Origin: an uncultured Albidovulum sp.
Lineage (GTDB): Bacteria; Pseudomonadota; Alphaproteobacteria; Rhodobacterales; Rhodobacteraceae
Direction: 5' to 3'
Length of the DNA: 64,000 nt
Assembly (NCBI GenBank): GCA_913064775.1
Contig: CAJYAD010000016.1
Coordinates: 43,539 to 107,538, forward strand
In this document: positions 1 through 9,306 of the stretch, piece after piece
Position numbering within the stretch: the stretch's first letter is position 1
Layout: each line of letters begins with the position of its first letter
The notes under the pieces: model-generated
The model's input: only the letters and a program-made list of their open reading frames with translations
Database searches by the model: none
Told to the model about the DNA's origin: nothing
Program-made: the position numbers and the translations under genes

Positions 1-1
1 T

Positions 2-1147
2 CTGAAAAACCTGCTGGGGCTTTTGTTCATCCCGGTGTTCATCGCCATCCTCTACGCCAATGCGCAAGGCCAGGGCGCCCGCGCGACGCTGTCGGATCTG
101 ACCAACGCCGTGCGCATGGCCGAACGCACCACCCAGCGAGAGGGCGACCGGGTGAAGACCGCCCGCACGGAATTGCCCAAGATGAAGGCCGAACTGGCCG
201 CCGCCGAGCCTGGCAGCTTTGCCGAGAAGCGCGCCCAGCGCAACGTCCAACGCGCCGAGGACCGCATCAAGCAAGGCGAGGATCGGATCGCCGCCGCCCG
301 CGCCACGCTGACAAACGACCGCCCCCCGATGGAGGCGGCCACCGCCCAGCTTGCGCGCTGGCGCAGTCTCTCGCGCTACGCCTTCTGGCTGATCCTCGCG
401 GCGATGGCGGTGGATGCGCTACTGCTGCCGCTTCTGGTGCGCCGGGCCAACGCCCGCCTGCCCGCGCATGAGGAGATCAGCGAAACCGAGCGCGCGCTTC
501 AGGAACTGGAAGCCGCCGAGAACAAGGAGGATTCGCGCCATATCTCCGCCGGATGGAGCGGCTGGATCGACCGGCTGTCGCTCTGGGCGGGCGAGTTCGT
601 CGCCTATTGGGCGGTGATCGCGGTCTTCGTCTATTACTTCGAAGTCATCAGTCGCTATGTCTTCAACAGCCCCACGAACTGGGCGCATGAGGCGATGTAT
701 CTGATGTTCGGGATGCAATACCTGATCTCGGGCGCCTATGCGATGCTGACCGAAAGCCATGTGCGGGTCGACATCTTCTACGCCCCGCTGTCGCCCCGCC
801 GAAAGGCCTGGGTCGACCTCTTCACCTCGGTCTTCTTCTTCATCTTCGCCGGCACGTTACTGATGACCTCGTACATCTTCGCCATGGACGCGATCGCGGT
901 GTCCACCGGCAACGGCCTGCTGTCGCAATGGGCGCGCGGCGAGATCCCGACCGAACAGATGCTGGCCAACTGGAACATGGCACAGTGGAGCGACACCAAC
1001 ATCCGCTGGGGAGAGATCAGCTTCAACGAATGGGAGGTGCCGCTGTGGCCAATGAAATGGGTCATGGTCATCGGCGCGCTGCTGCTTGTGCTGCAAGGCG
1101 TGTCGAAATTCGCGAAAGACGTTCGCGCAGTGATGGGAAGGGCCTGA
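2..1147 (+). CDS. TRAP transporter small permease (DctQ-like) with long N-terminal extension; reading frame open to the window edge, so probably 5'-partial
   Basis: ORF; DctQ-like core (YYFEVISRYVFNSPTNWAHEAMYLMFGMQYLISGAYAMLTESHVRVDIFY); followed immediately by the DctM gene. Confidence 0.85.
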   Translation: MKNLLGLLFIPVFIAILYANAQGQGARATLSDLTNAVRMAERTTQREGDRVKTARTELPKMKAELAAAEPGSFAEKRAQRNVQRAEDRIKQGEDRIAAARATLTNDRPPMEAATAQLARWRSLSRYAFWLILAAMAVDALLLPLLVRRANARLPAHEEISETERALQELEAAENKEDSRHISAGWSGWIDRLSLWAGEFVAYWAVIAVFVYYFEVISRYVFNSPTNWAHEAMYLMFGMQYLISGAYAMLTESHVRVDIFYAPLSPRRKAWVDLFTSVFFFIFAGTLLMTSYIFAMDAIAVSTGNGLLSQWARGEIPTEQMLANWNMAQWSDTNIRWGEISFNEWEVPLWPMKWVMVIGALLLVLQGVSKFAKDVRAVMGRA

Positions 1148-1150
1148 GCC

Positions 1151-2506
1151 ATGGGACTTGAGATTGGAATCGAATGGCTCACGCTGATCATGTTCGGCTC
1201 TTTGGTGATCCTGCTGATGGCGGGGTTGCCGCTGGCCTTCGTCACCGGCGGGCTGGCCTGCGTCTTTCTGTTCGTGCTGGGCGACGCGCGGGCGCTGAAC
1301 CTCGTGCCAAGCCGCATCTTTCCGTTGATGACCAACTACCAGCTCTCCGCCATACCCTTGTTCATCTTCATGGCCTCGATGCTGGAACGCGCCGGCATCA
1401 TCAACGAGATGTTCGACGTCATCTACAGGGTGCTGGGCGGGGTGCGCGGCGGGCTGGCGGCGGCGACGATCATCGCCTCGACGATTCTGGCCGCGATGGT
1501 GGGCGTGATCGGCGCGGCGGTGGTGACGATGGGTATCATCGCACTGCCCGCCATGCTGAACCGCGGCTATGACCCGAAGATCGCGATGGGGTCGATCATG
1601 GCCGGCGGCACGCTGGGCATCCTGATCCCGCCGTCGATCCTGGCCATCATCTATGCCGTCGTGGCCGAGCAATCGGTGGGCGAGCTGTTCATTGGCGCGG
1701 TCATTCCGGGCCTGCTTTTGTCGGGGATGTATGTGGCCTACGTCATCCTGCGCTGCACCATCAACCCCGAGATGGGGCCGCCGATCCCGGTGGAAGAGCG
1801 CATCTCGACTGCCGCCAAGATCCGCCTGATGGGCAACATGTCGGCGCCGATCGCGCTGATCGTCATCGTGCTGGGCGTGATCTTCACCGGCGTCGCCACG
1901 CCCGTCGAGGCCGCCGGCATCGGCACCTTCGGCGCGATCATCGTCGCGGCGATCCACCGCAAGCTGGACTGGCAGACCCTCCGCGAGGCGGCGCTGACCA
2001 CGCTCAAGGCCTCGGCCATGGTGATCTGGATCATGTTCGGCGCGACGATCTTCGTCGGCCTCTACGTGCTGGAGGGCGGGCAGGAATTCGTGCAGAACGC
2101 GCTGCAATCCACCGGCCTCGGGCCCTGGGGCATCCTGATCATCATGCAACTTGTGCTGATCATTCTGGGCATGTTCCTCGACTGGGTCGGCATCCTGCTG
2201 CTCTGCGTGCCGATCTTCGTGCCGATCATCAAGGCGCTGGGCGCCCCCGCCTTCGGGCTGTCCGATCCCGACGATCTGGTGCTGTGGTTCGGGGTGCTCT
2301 ACCTCGTGAACATGCAGATGAGCTTTCTCTCGCCACCTTTCGGCTATGCGCTCTTCTACCTGCGCGGCGTCGCCCCGCCCGAGATCCCGATGGGCGACAT
2401 CTTCCGCTCGGCGCTGCCGTTCCTGGCGCTGCAGATCGTCGGGCTGCTGATGTGCATGCTGTTCCCCGAGATCGTCATCTGGCTGCCCAGGCTGGTCTAT
2501 GGATGA
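1151..2506 (+). CDS. TRAP transporter large permease (DctM family)
   Basis: 451 aa multi-TM ORF with DctM motifs (GGTLGILIPPSILAIIYA, GMFLDWVGILLLCVPIFVPI); 3 bp after the DctQ stop. Confidence 0.93.
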   Translation: MGLEIGIEWLTLIMFGSLVILLMAGLPLAFVTGGLACVFLFVLGDARALNLVPSRIFPLMTNYQLSAIPLFIFMASMLERAGIINEMFDVIYRVLGGVRGGLAAATIIASTILAAMVGVIGAAVVTMGIIALPAMLNRGYDPKIAMGSIMAGGTLGILIPPSILAIIYAVVAEQSVGELFIGAVIPGLLLSGMYVAYVILRCTINPEMGPPIPVEERISTAAKIRLMGNMSAPIALIVIVLGVIFTGVATPVEAAGIGTFGAIIVAAIHRKLDWQTLREAALTTLKASAMVIWIMFGATIFVGLYVLEGGQEFVQNALQSTGLGPWGILIIMQLVLIILGMFLDWVGILLLCVPIFVPIIKALGAPAFGLSDPDDLVLWFGVLYLVNMQMSFLSPPFGYALFYLRGVAPPEIPMGDIFRSALPFLALQIVGLLMCMLFPEIVIWLPRLVYG

Positions 2507-2623
2507 CAACGGGCGCTTGTGCCGCGTCCACCTGCAGGGTCCGGTTCCCGGCCCTGCATTTGCGACAGGCCACGATGGAACACGTCCCGCAAGCGACGGA
2601 AGCCACGACAAGAAATGGGGAAA

Positions 2624-2700
2624 TGGTGCACCCGGAGCGATTCGAACGCCCGACCCCCAGATTCGTAGTCTGGTGCTCTATCCAGCTGAGCTACGGGTGC
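2624..2700 (-). tRNA. tRNA-Arg (anticodon ACG)
   Basis: Reverse complement GCACCCGTAGCTCAGCTGGATAGAGCACCAGACTACGAATCTGGGGGTCGGGCGTTCGAATCGCTCCGGGTGCACCA folds as a cloverleaf; anticodon loop CTACGAA; encoded CCA. Confidence 0.97.
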
Positions 2701-2979
2701 GTGGAGACGGCGTTTAGCCCTGCCAGCCGGGCATTGCAAGGGGCAAATCACAGCTTTTTCGAAAGCCGGGTCAGGAAACCGCGCAGGTCCGCTTCGGGCC
2801 TTTCGCGGATCCCGGCGGCCGGGTGTATTTCCGCCAACACCGACCAACGCGATGTCGCGGCCCGGCATCCCGCGCCCCGCGCCCGCACCAACAGGCAACC
2901 GGCGGGAAAGCGCCCCCTCCGTGGGCCCGGGGCGACAGAGGGGATGGAATTCGCGCCCCGAGATTACTAGATCAGGGGA

Positions 2980-3618
2980 ATGAAACGCTTTCGCCGCCTC
3001 AGCGCCCGCCCGTTCGCCCGCAGTTCCGCCGCGCTTGCCGCGCCGCTGGTGGCGGCCTTCGCCCTGCCCGCCGGCGCCGCCCCGATCCCGCTTGCGGATC
3101 TGTCGAGCTACCTCAACAGCATGACGACCGCCGAGGCACCCTTTACCCAGATCAACGCCGATGGCTCGATCTCGACCGGCACGCTGTTCATCGACCGCCC
3201 CGGGCGGGTACGGTTTCAATACGCGCCGCCCGATGGCACGCTGGTGATCGCCAACAACGGCGTAGTGGCGGTGATCGACCCGAAATCGAATCAGCTGCCC
3301 CAGCAATATCCGCTGCGCCGCACGCCGCTGAACCTGATCCTCGCCCGCCATGTCGAGTTGAGCCAAGCCAATTCCGTGACCGGTCTGCGCCAGGACGGGG
3401 TCAAGACGATCGTCACCGCCCATGACCCGAAGCATCCCGACTACGGCACGATCCAGCTGGTCTTCACGCCGGACCCCACCCAGTTGCGGCAATGGGTGAT
3501 CACCGATCAGGGCGGTCAGAAAACCACCATCGTGCTCGGCGACATGAAGACCGGTATACCGATCCCGACCAAGACCTTCGACATCAGCGCGGCCGCGCCT
3601 CGGCCGATCAAGCACTGA
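2980..3618 (+). CDS. lolA: Outer-membrane lipoprotein carrier LolA family protein
   Basis: Signal peptide and LolA-like pattern (FTQINADGSISTGTLFIDRPGRVRFQYAPPDGTLVIANNG). Confidence 0.85.
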   Translation: MKRFRRLSARPFARSSAALAAPLVAAFALPAGAAPIPLADLSSYLNSMTTAEAPFTQINADGSISTGTLFIDRPGRVRFQYAPPDGTLVIANNGVVAVIDPKSNQLPQQYPLRRTPLNLILARHVELSQANSVTGLRQDGVKTIVTAHDPKHPDYGTIQLVFTPDPTQLRQWVITDQGGQKTTIVLGDMKTGIPIPTKTFDISAAAPRPIKH

Positions 3619-3637
3619 GACGAGGCCACTGGTTTCG

Positions 3638-4219
3638 CTACATCTTCCCGCAAGAGATCAGCTGCGCCTCGTAGCTATAGGCGCGTCGCTGTACCCGATC
3701 CGCCACCTCGACCAGCCAGCGCTTGTGGCGGTAGGAGCCGCGGGCATAGCCGGCGAAGCCCTCGTGATAGGCAAGATAAAGGTCACGCGCATCGGACCGA
3801 GAGATGTTCAGCTTCTGATGCGCCTTGTTCAGGTACCAGCCCATGAAATCGGTGGCGTCGTTGATATTCGTGCGCCGCGCGCCCCAGCGTCCGGCCTCCT
3901 TGCGGTAATCGTCCCAGGTGCCGTCCAGCACCTGCGCGTAACCGTAGGCCGAGCTTTGCCGCCCCATCGGGATCACGCCCAGAAGCCAGCGAAACGGGGT
4001 ACGCGCATCGCCGATGAAACTCGATTCCTGATGGATCATCGCCATCTGCACGGCCACCGGAATACCCCAGCGCGCGCGCGACTGGCGCATCGCCGACAGG
4101 TAATGAGGACGCTCGCTGACGATCACGCAGGCGTCGTTCACGTTGGTCGGCGGCGCGTAGCGGCGCCCACAGGACGCCAAAGCCAGCAACACCATGGCTG
4201 CGAGGAGAAGTCTGCTCAT
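3638..4219 (-). CDS. Lipoprotein with lytic transglycosylase SLT-like domain
   Basis: Lipobox LLALASC; SLT-like motifs (QMAMIHQESSF, SSAYGYAQVLDGTW, AYHEG). Start moved to MSRLLLAAM. Confidence 0.75.
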   Translation of the reverse strand: MSRLLLAAMVLLALASCGRRYAPPTNVNDACVIVSERPHYLSAMRQSRARWGIPVAVQMAMIHQESSFIGDARTPFRWLLGVIPMGRQSSAYGYAQVLDGTWDDYRKEAGRWGARRTNINDATDFMGWYLNKAHQKLNISRSDARDLYLAYHEGFAGYARGSYRHKRWLVEVADRVQRRAYSYEAQLISCGKM

Positions 4220-4432
4220 CTGCCTCTCGCTTATTGTTGGTTGCAGGATAAGCGAATTTTCCCTGACAGAAAACCGTCCCATCGCCGGAAACCGCACGAG
4301 AACAGCGATTTTGCGCCCATGGCTGCACGGCACTGTCGGATCGGCGTTCACAGACTGTTTCTCGAATACTTGATCGCGCCGATGGACGGCACGGCACCGA
4401 AAGACTAATTATTGTAACGGGGGTTGCTACGA

Positions 4433-4759
4433 ATGTTGAAAACACGGGCGAAATACCACATCGGCCAGGTGGTGCGTCATCGCAGACATCCGTTTCGCGG
4501 TGTGGTCTTCGATGTCGACGCCATGTTTTCGAACACCGAAGACTGGTATCAGGCCATCCCGGAAGAAAGCCGACCGGCCAAGGATCAGCCCTTCTATCAC
4601 CTGCTGGCGGAAAACGATCAAAGCTATTACGTCGCCTATGTGTCCGAACAGAACCTCGTCCCCGACGAAACCGGAGAGCCTGTCGAACACCCCGACCTGT
4701 CCGATCTATTCGGCGATTTCGACGGCGCCGCCTACCAGCTTCAGTTCCAGCTGAACTGA
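4433..4759 (+). CDS. hspQ: Heat shock protein HspQ
   Basis: HspQ-like sequence (AKYHIGQVVRHRRHPFRGVVFDVDAMF...QPFYHLLAENDQSYYVAYVSEQNLVPD). Confidence 0.92.
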   Translation: MLKTRAKYHIGQVVRHRRHPFRGVVFDVDAMFSNTEDWYQAIPEESRPAKDQPFYHLLAENDQSYYVAYVSEQNLVPDETGEPVEHPDLSDLFGDFDGAAYQLQFQLN

Positions 4760-4854
4760 TCCACTTTCATTGTTCCGCAAATACGCACGCGGCCGCCGGG
4801 CCCGCGACCACGCGCGCAGGCCACGCCCAGACGACGGCACCGCGCGTTGCTGCC

Positions 4855-6438
4855 TCAATAGCCCAAAGCACAGCCGTCCTTGCGCGGATCCGACGCGCCC
4901 ACCAACACCCCGGTCTCGGGGTCGATCAGAATCGCCTGGGCGCCGCCGATCGGCCCCTCGGGGATGCGCACCGCATGGCCCATCTCGGCCAGCTTCGCGC
5001 GCACCGCATCGCTGTAGCCGCGCTCGACCTCCATCCCCTCGCCGCCGGCGGCAAAGCTGCGCGGCGCGTCGATCGCCGCCTGCGGGCTCAGCCCGAAATC
5101 GATCAGGTTAGTGACAAAGCGCGCATGCCCGTTCGCCTGATAGGCCCCGCCCATCACGCCGAAGGGCATCATCACCTTGCCATCGCGGCACAGCATGCCC
5201 GGAATGATCGTATGCATCGGGCGCTTGCCCGGACCGGCCTCGTTCGGATGCCCCTCGGCCAGGGTGAAACCGGCGCCGCGATTCTGGAAATTGATCCCGT
5301 AGCGCGATGAGGCCAGACCCGACCCGAAAGCGTGGAAGACCGAATAGATCAGCGACACCGCCATGCGGTCGCGGTCGACCACGGTGATATAGATCGTGTC
5401 GCGGTGCACCGCCTCGGACAGCGGGGCCGGGTCGGCCATCGCCCGCTTGGGGTCGATCAGCGCGGCCAGCTTCTCAGCGGTCTCGATCGACAGCATGTGG
5501 TCGAGCCGGGTCATATGCGCAGGATCCGCGACGAAACGGTTGCGCGTGTCATAGGCCAGCTTCGCGGCCTCGGCCTCGATATGGGCGCGCTCGGCACCAA
5601 GCGGATCCATCGCGGCCAGATCGAACTGCGCCAGGATGTTCAGCAGCAATATCGCCGCCGCGCCCTGGCCGTTTGGCGGATGCTCGACCAGATCGACACC
5701 CTTGTAGCTGCCGCGCACCGGCTCACCGTAGGTGCAGTCGGTCGCCGCGAAATCCGCCAGCGTGTGGCTGCCCCCCAGCGCACGAAGCGAGGCCACCATG
5801 TCCTCGGCCACAGTGCCCTCATAAAAGCCGGCACGTCCCTCGGCGGCGATCTTGCGCAGCACCTCGGCCTGCCCGGGCGCACGGAAGGTCTGCCCGATCG
5901 CGGGCGCCTTGCCACCCAGAAGGTAGAAGCCGCGCGCATCGCCCTGCAGCGTCCCGGCCGAGGCGGCCCAGTCGAAGGCCACCCGCGGCGCCACCGGTAC
6001 ACCTTCGTCGGCATAGCGGATCGCGGGGGCCAGAATGCGCGACAGCCCCAGCTTGCCCCAATCCTCGGACAGCCGGCAGAAGGCATCGATCGCGCCGGGC
6101 ACGGTGACGGCCTCGGGGCCGCGCAGTGGCACGGCGGTCAGGCCGCGGCCGCGCATCTCGGCGGCGCTCAGGCCCGCCGGCGCCCGGCCCGAGCCGTTCA
6201 GCGCGACGATCCGTTCCTCGCCCGCGGGTTTCATCAGCACGAAGCAATCGCCGCCGATCCCGGTCATCTGCGGCTCGCAGATCCCCAGCAGCACCGCCCC
6301 GGCGATCGCCGCATCCACGGCATTGCCGCCCGCCTCAAGGGTCTCGACCGCCACCTTGGCCGCCAGAGGGTGCGAAGTTGCACACATTCCGTTCTGGGCG
6401 AAGACCGCCGATCGGCCGGGAAGTTGATAGTCGCGCAT
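4855..6438 (-). CDS. Gamma-glutamyltransferase family protein
   Basis: Ntn-hydrolase GGT motifs (GNAVDAAIAGAVLLGICEPQMTGIGGDCF, HRDTIYITVVDRDRMAVSLIYS). Start moved to MRDYQLPG. Confidence 0.9.
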   Translation of the reverse strand: MRDYQLPGRSAVFAQNGMCATSHPLAAKVAVETLEAGGNAVDAAIAGAVLLGICEPQMTGIGGDCFVLMKPAGEERIVALNGSGRAPAGLSAAEMRGRGLTAVPLRGPEAVTVPGAIDAFCRLSEDWGKLGLSRILAPAIRYADEGVPVAPRVAFDWAASAGTLQGDARGFYLLGGKAPAIGQTFRAPGQAEVLRKIAAEGRAGFYEGTVAEDMVASLRALGGSHTLADFAATDCTYGEPVRGSYKGVDLVEHPPNGQGAAAILLLNILAQFDLAAMDPLGAERAHIEAEAAKLAYDTRNRFVADPAHMTRLDHMLSIETAEKLAALIDPKRAMADPAPLSEAVHRDTIYITVVDRDRMAVSLIYSVFHAFGSGLASSRYGINFQNRGAGFTLAEGHPNEAGPGKRPMHTIIPGMLCRDGKVMMPFGVMGGAYQANGHARFVTNLIDFGLSPQAAIDAPRSFAAGGEGMEVERGYSDAVRAKLAEMGHAVRIPEGPIGGAQAILIDPETGVLVGASDPRKDGCALGY

Positions 6439-6799
6439 GCTTGCCCCCTCACAGTTCAGCGCGACGATAGGCCGTCGCACGCGCGATGCCAAGCACCCGC
6501 GGTCAGAGATTTTGACCAATTGCAGTGGGTAGGATGGGCAGCCTTGCAGCCGCCAGATCGGGGCCAAACCGGGCCCCAACGCTGGCCCGGAACGCCAAAA
6601 TCCCGCTAGAGACAGCGGGCTTGGGCGTTTTCGTTGCCCGCCGCACAGAAACCTCGGCTCCGCGAACTGGGTGGGGGCTGTTGACCGCGGCGCCGAGGTG
6701 AAGCCTGTGCAGCTACGGGTTCGGTATCGCCGCCACCAATGGCCGAGGTATGGGCGAAATCCGGCATCTTTGTGTCACTGTTTACCCAATCCTTACACT

Positions 6800-7165
6800 T
6801 CATCCGATCGGCGGCTTTTGTTCGGTCTTCAGGCTGAATTGGAACCAGTTGCATCCGCCTTCGCGCCAGTAGTCCAGCCCGCTGGCGAGGGCGCGAATCA
6901 AGTGCCAGCCGAATCCCCCCTCGGGCGGGCCGCCCTCGTCCGAGGGCGGCAGCGTCCCATCGGGCAAGGTACCGCCGGGCATCGGACGGCCCCAATCCTG
7001 CACGGTGAAGCGCAGCGCCTGCACGTCGCCGTCGGCGCCGCTGTCGATCGTCGCGGCAACCGCGATCCAGCCGCCGCGCACCGCCATCGGGTCCGAGGCG
7101 AAATCCAGGCAGATCGCCGCCGCCCCGGCCCCTGCCCGGGCCGAGGCCGCCGTCTCACCCTGCAT
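6800..7165 (-). CDS. RsbW-like ATP-binding (HATPase_c_2) anti-sigma factor, apparently lacking the N-box region
   Basis: RFTVQDWGRPMPGGTLPDGTL...EGGFGWHLIRALASGLDYWREGGCNWFQFSL is typical of RsbW-like kinases; overlaps the STAS gene. Confidence 0.7.
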   Translation of the reverse strand: MQGETAASARAGAGAAAICLDFASDPMAVRGGWIAVAATIDSGADGDVQALRFTVQDWGRPMPGGTLPDGTLPPSDEGGPPEGGFGWHLIRALASGLDYWREGGCNWFQFSLKTEQKPPIG

Positions 7166-7505
7166 GACGGCCTTCCGCCGCGGCGGAAAGCTCCGGCACC
7201 GCCGCATGCAGGGTGAACACACTGTCCATCCGGGTCAGGGCGAAGACCTTGCCAACCGTCGGCGTCATCCCCGCCAGTTCCAACCGCCGCTCAGGCGCCA
7301 GCATCTTCATTACCGCCACCACCGCGCCCAATCCGCTGCTGTCGAGGAAATCCACCTTCGACAGATCCAGGATCACCCGCGTCACCGGCTGGTCGACGAT
7401 ATCGCGCATCGCGTCCTTGAATCGAATCGCTACCGCGGCGTCAATCCGCGCTTCATCAACGCGGACAAGCAGGAAATCATCCTGCAGATTTGGCACCAGT
7501 TTCAT
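7155..7505 (-). CDS. STAS-domain anti-sigma factor antagonist
   Basis: STAS motif LDLSKVDFLDSSGLGAVVAVMK; overlaps the downstream HATPase gene. Confidence 0.9.
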   Translation of the reverse strand: MKLVPNLQDDFLLVRVDEARIDAAVAIRFKDAMRDIVDQPVTRVILDLSKVDFLDSSGLGAVVAVMKMLAPERRLELAGMTPTVGKVFALTRMDSVFTLHAAVPELSAAAEGRHAG

Positions 7506-7591
7506 CCGACCCTCCGTTATTCGCTACTGCGAAGGCTAGACGGCAATCCTTACCATTCGGTATGCAGGGCCATTCCAAAGGAGGGGCGACG

Positions 7592-8785
7592 ATGGAAGAC
7601 GTGGTGATCACCGGGGCGGCGCGAACCGCAATGGGCGGCTTTCAGGGTGTGTTCACCCCCGCCACGGCGGCCGAACTGGGCGGCGCGGCGATCCGCGCGG
7701 CGATGGCGGGCGCGGGCGTCGCCCCCGCGCAGATCGAAGAGGTCCTGATGGGCTGCGTCCTGTCCGCCGGCCAGGGCCAGGCGCCGGCGCGACAGGCGGG
7801 CTTTGCCGCAGGCCTCGGCGAAGAAGTGCCGGCGACCACGCTGAACAAGATGTGCGGCTCGGGCATGCGCACGGCGATGATGGGCTTCGACCAGATCGCG
7901 CTGGGCCATTCCGGCATCCTTGTGGCCGGCGGGATGGAGAGCATGACCAACGCCCCCTACCTGCTGCCCAAGGCGCGCGGCGGGTTCCGGATGGGCCATG
8001 GCCAGGTGATCGACCACATGTTCCTTGACGGGCTAGAGGATGCCTATGACCGCGGAGAGAACGGGGCCGGCCGCCTGATGGGCGCCTTCGCCGAGGATTG
8101 CGCCGAGGCGTTCCAGTTCACCCGCGATGCCCAGGACGCCTATGCGCTGGGCTCGCTCTCGAACGCGCTGGCGGCGCAGAAATCCGGCGCCTTCGCGGAC
8201 GAAATCGCCCCCGTGACCGTGACCACCCGCAAGGGTAAGGCCGTGGTGGCCGAGGACGAGCAGCCCGGCAATGCCCGCCCCGACAAGATCCCGACGCTGA
8301 AGCCCGCCTTCCGCCCGGGCGGCACGGTGACGGCGGCGAATTCCTCGTCGATCTCGGACGGCGCGGCGGCGCTGGTGCTGGCTGGCCGCACGGCAGCCGA
8401 GGCCGCCGGCCTGACCATCCGCGCCCGCGTTCTGGGCCATGCCAGCCACGCCCAGGCGCCCGGCCTGTTCCCGACCGCGCCGATCCCCGCCGCCCGCAAG
8501 CTGATGGAGCGGCTGGGCTGGTCGGTCGAGGACGTCGACCTGTGGGAGGTGAACGAGGCCTTCGCGGTCGTGCCCATGGCCTTCATGCATGAGATGGGCG
8601 TGCCGCGCGAGAAGATGAACGTGAACGGCGGCGCCTGCGCGCTGGGGCATCCGATCGGCGCCTCGGGCACGCGGATCATCGTGACGCTGCTGAACGCGCT
8701 GGAAAAGCGCGGGCTGAAGCGCGGGCTTGCGGCGATCTGCATCGGCGGCGGCGAAGGCACGGCGATCGCGATCGAACGGCCCTAG
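7592..8785 (+). CDS. Acetyl-CoA C-acetyltransferase (thiolase)
   Basis: Thiolase motifs LNKMCGSGMRTAMMG, NVNGGACALGHPIGASGTRI, CIGGGEGTAI. Confidence 0.95.
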   Translation: MEDVVITGAARTAMGGFQGVFTPATAAELGGAAIRAAMAGAGVAPAQIEEVLMGCVLSAGQGQAPARQAGFAAGLGEEVPATTLNKMCGSGMRTAMMGFDQIALGHSGILVAGGMESMTNAPYLLPKARGGFRMGHGQVIDHMFLDGLEDAYDRGENGAGRLMGAFAEDCAEAFQFTRDAQDAYALGSLSNALAAQKSGAFADEIAPVTVTTRKGKAVVAEDEQPGNARPDKIPTLKPAFRPGGTVTAANSSSISDGAAALVLAGRTAAEAAGLTIRARVLGHASHAQAPGLFPTAPIPAARKLMERLGWSVEDVDLWEVNEAFAVVPMAFMHEMGVPREKMNVNGGACALGHPIGASGTRIIVTLLNALEKRGLKRGLAAICIGGGEGTAIAIERP

Positions 8786-8837
8786 GCCCCTTACCCCTTA
8801 CCCCGGATCCCGCGTCCTGCGGGGGCCGGCGGTCGGG

Positions 8838-9200
8838 TCAGGGTCTGGCCGCGCCGGCGCGCAGGATCCAGACCCGCAGCAGGCTTGCGGCGACCAGCGC
8901 CAGCGCGACGCCCAGGCAATCGGCGTAGAAATCGTGGATATCGCGGTCACGGCCGACATAGGGCTGGATCAGTTCGACCAGACCACCCAGCGCCACTGCG
9001 GCAGGCACCATGATCTTCAACCAGCGCGGCCGGAACAGCGCCGCCGGCACCACCAGACTACCGAAGCCCAAGAGATGCTGGATCTTGTCGCTGCCCAGCG
9101 CGTGCTGGGACAGAAGCGGATGCGGTGACAGCGTGCTGACGCAGATCAACGCCACAAGCGCCAGGGTCAACTGCACCGTATATCGCGCACCAATATCCAT
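8838..9200 (-). CDS. VanZ-like family membrane protein
   Basis: SDKIQHLLGFGSLVV...ELIQPYVGRDRDIHDFYADCLG is VanZ-like. Confidence 0.75.
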   Translation of the reverse strand: MDIGARYTVQLTLALVALICVSTLSPHPLLSQHALGSDKIQHLLGFGSLVVPAALFRPRWLKIMVPAAVALGGLVELIQPYVGRDRDIHDFYADCLGVALALVAASLLRVWILRAGAARP

Positions 9201-9306
9201 GCGCCGACGTTACGCAGATCGCCCAATCACGCACCATTCAAATTCATCGCGACATGGCGGTGGCTTGGCGGCGATTTGCCGGGACCCGGCCCCGCCCCGG
9301 CGGCTT

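Noticed and set aside
857-2611. 584-aa minus-strand ORF antisense to dctQM, rich in His/Asp/Arg
   Set aside because: His/Asp richness comes from reverse-reading ATC/ATG/GTC-rich membrane-protein codons; no domain signature.
3553-3560. GGTATACC inside lolA
   Set aside because: Within coding sequence, so probably chance; noted as a caution for the operator hypothesis at 60.1/61.1 kb.
2497-3615. 372-aa minus-strand ORF spanning tRNA-Arg and lolA
   Set aside because: Covers a tRNA gene and is antisense to lolA. A short minus-strand stretch ending ...EADLRGFLTRLSKKL* near 2750-2830 looks faintly protein-like, but I cannot assign it.
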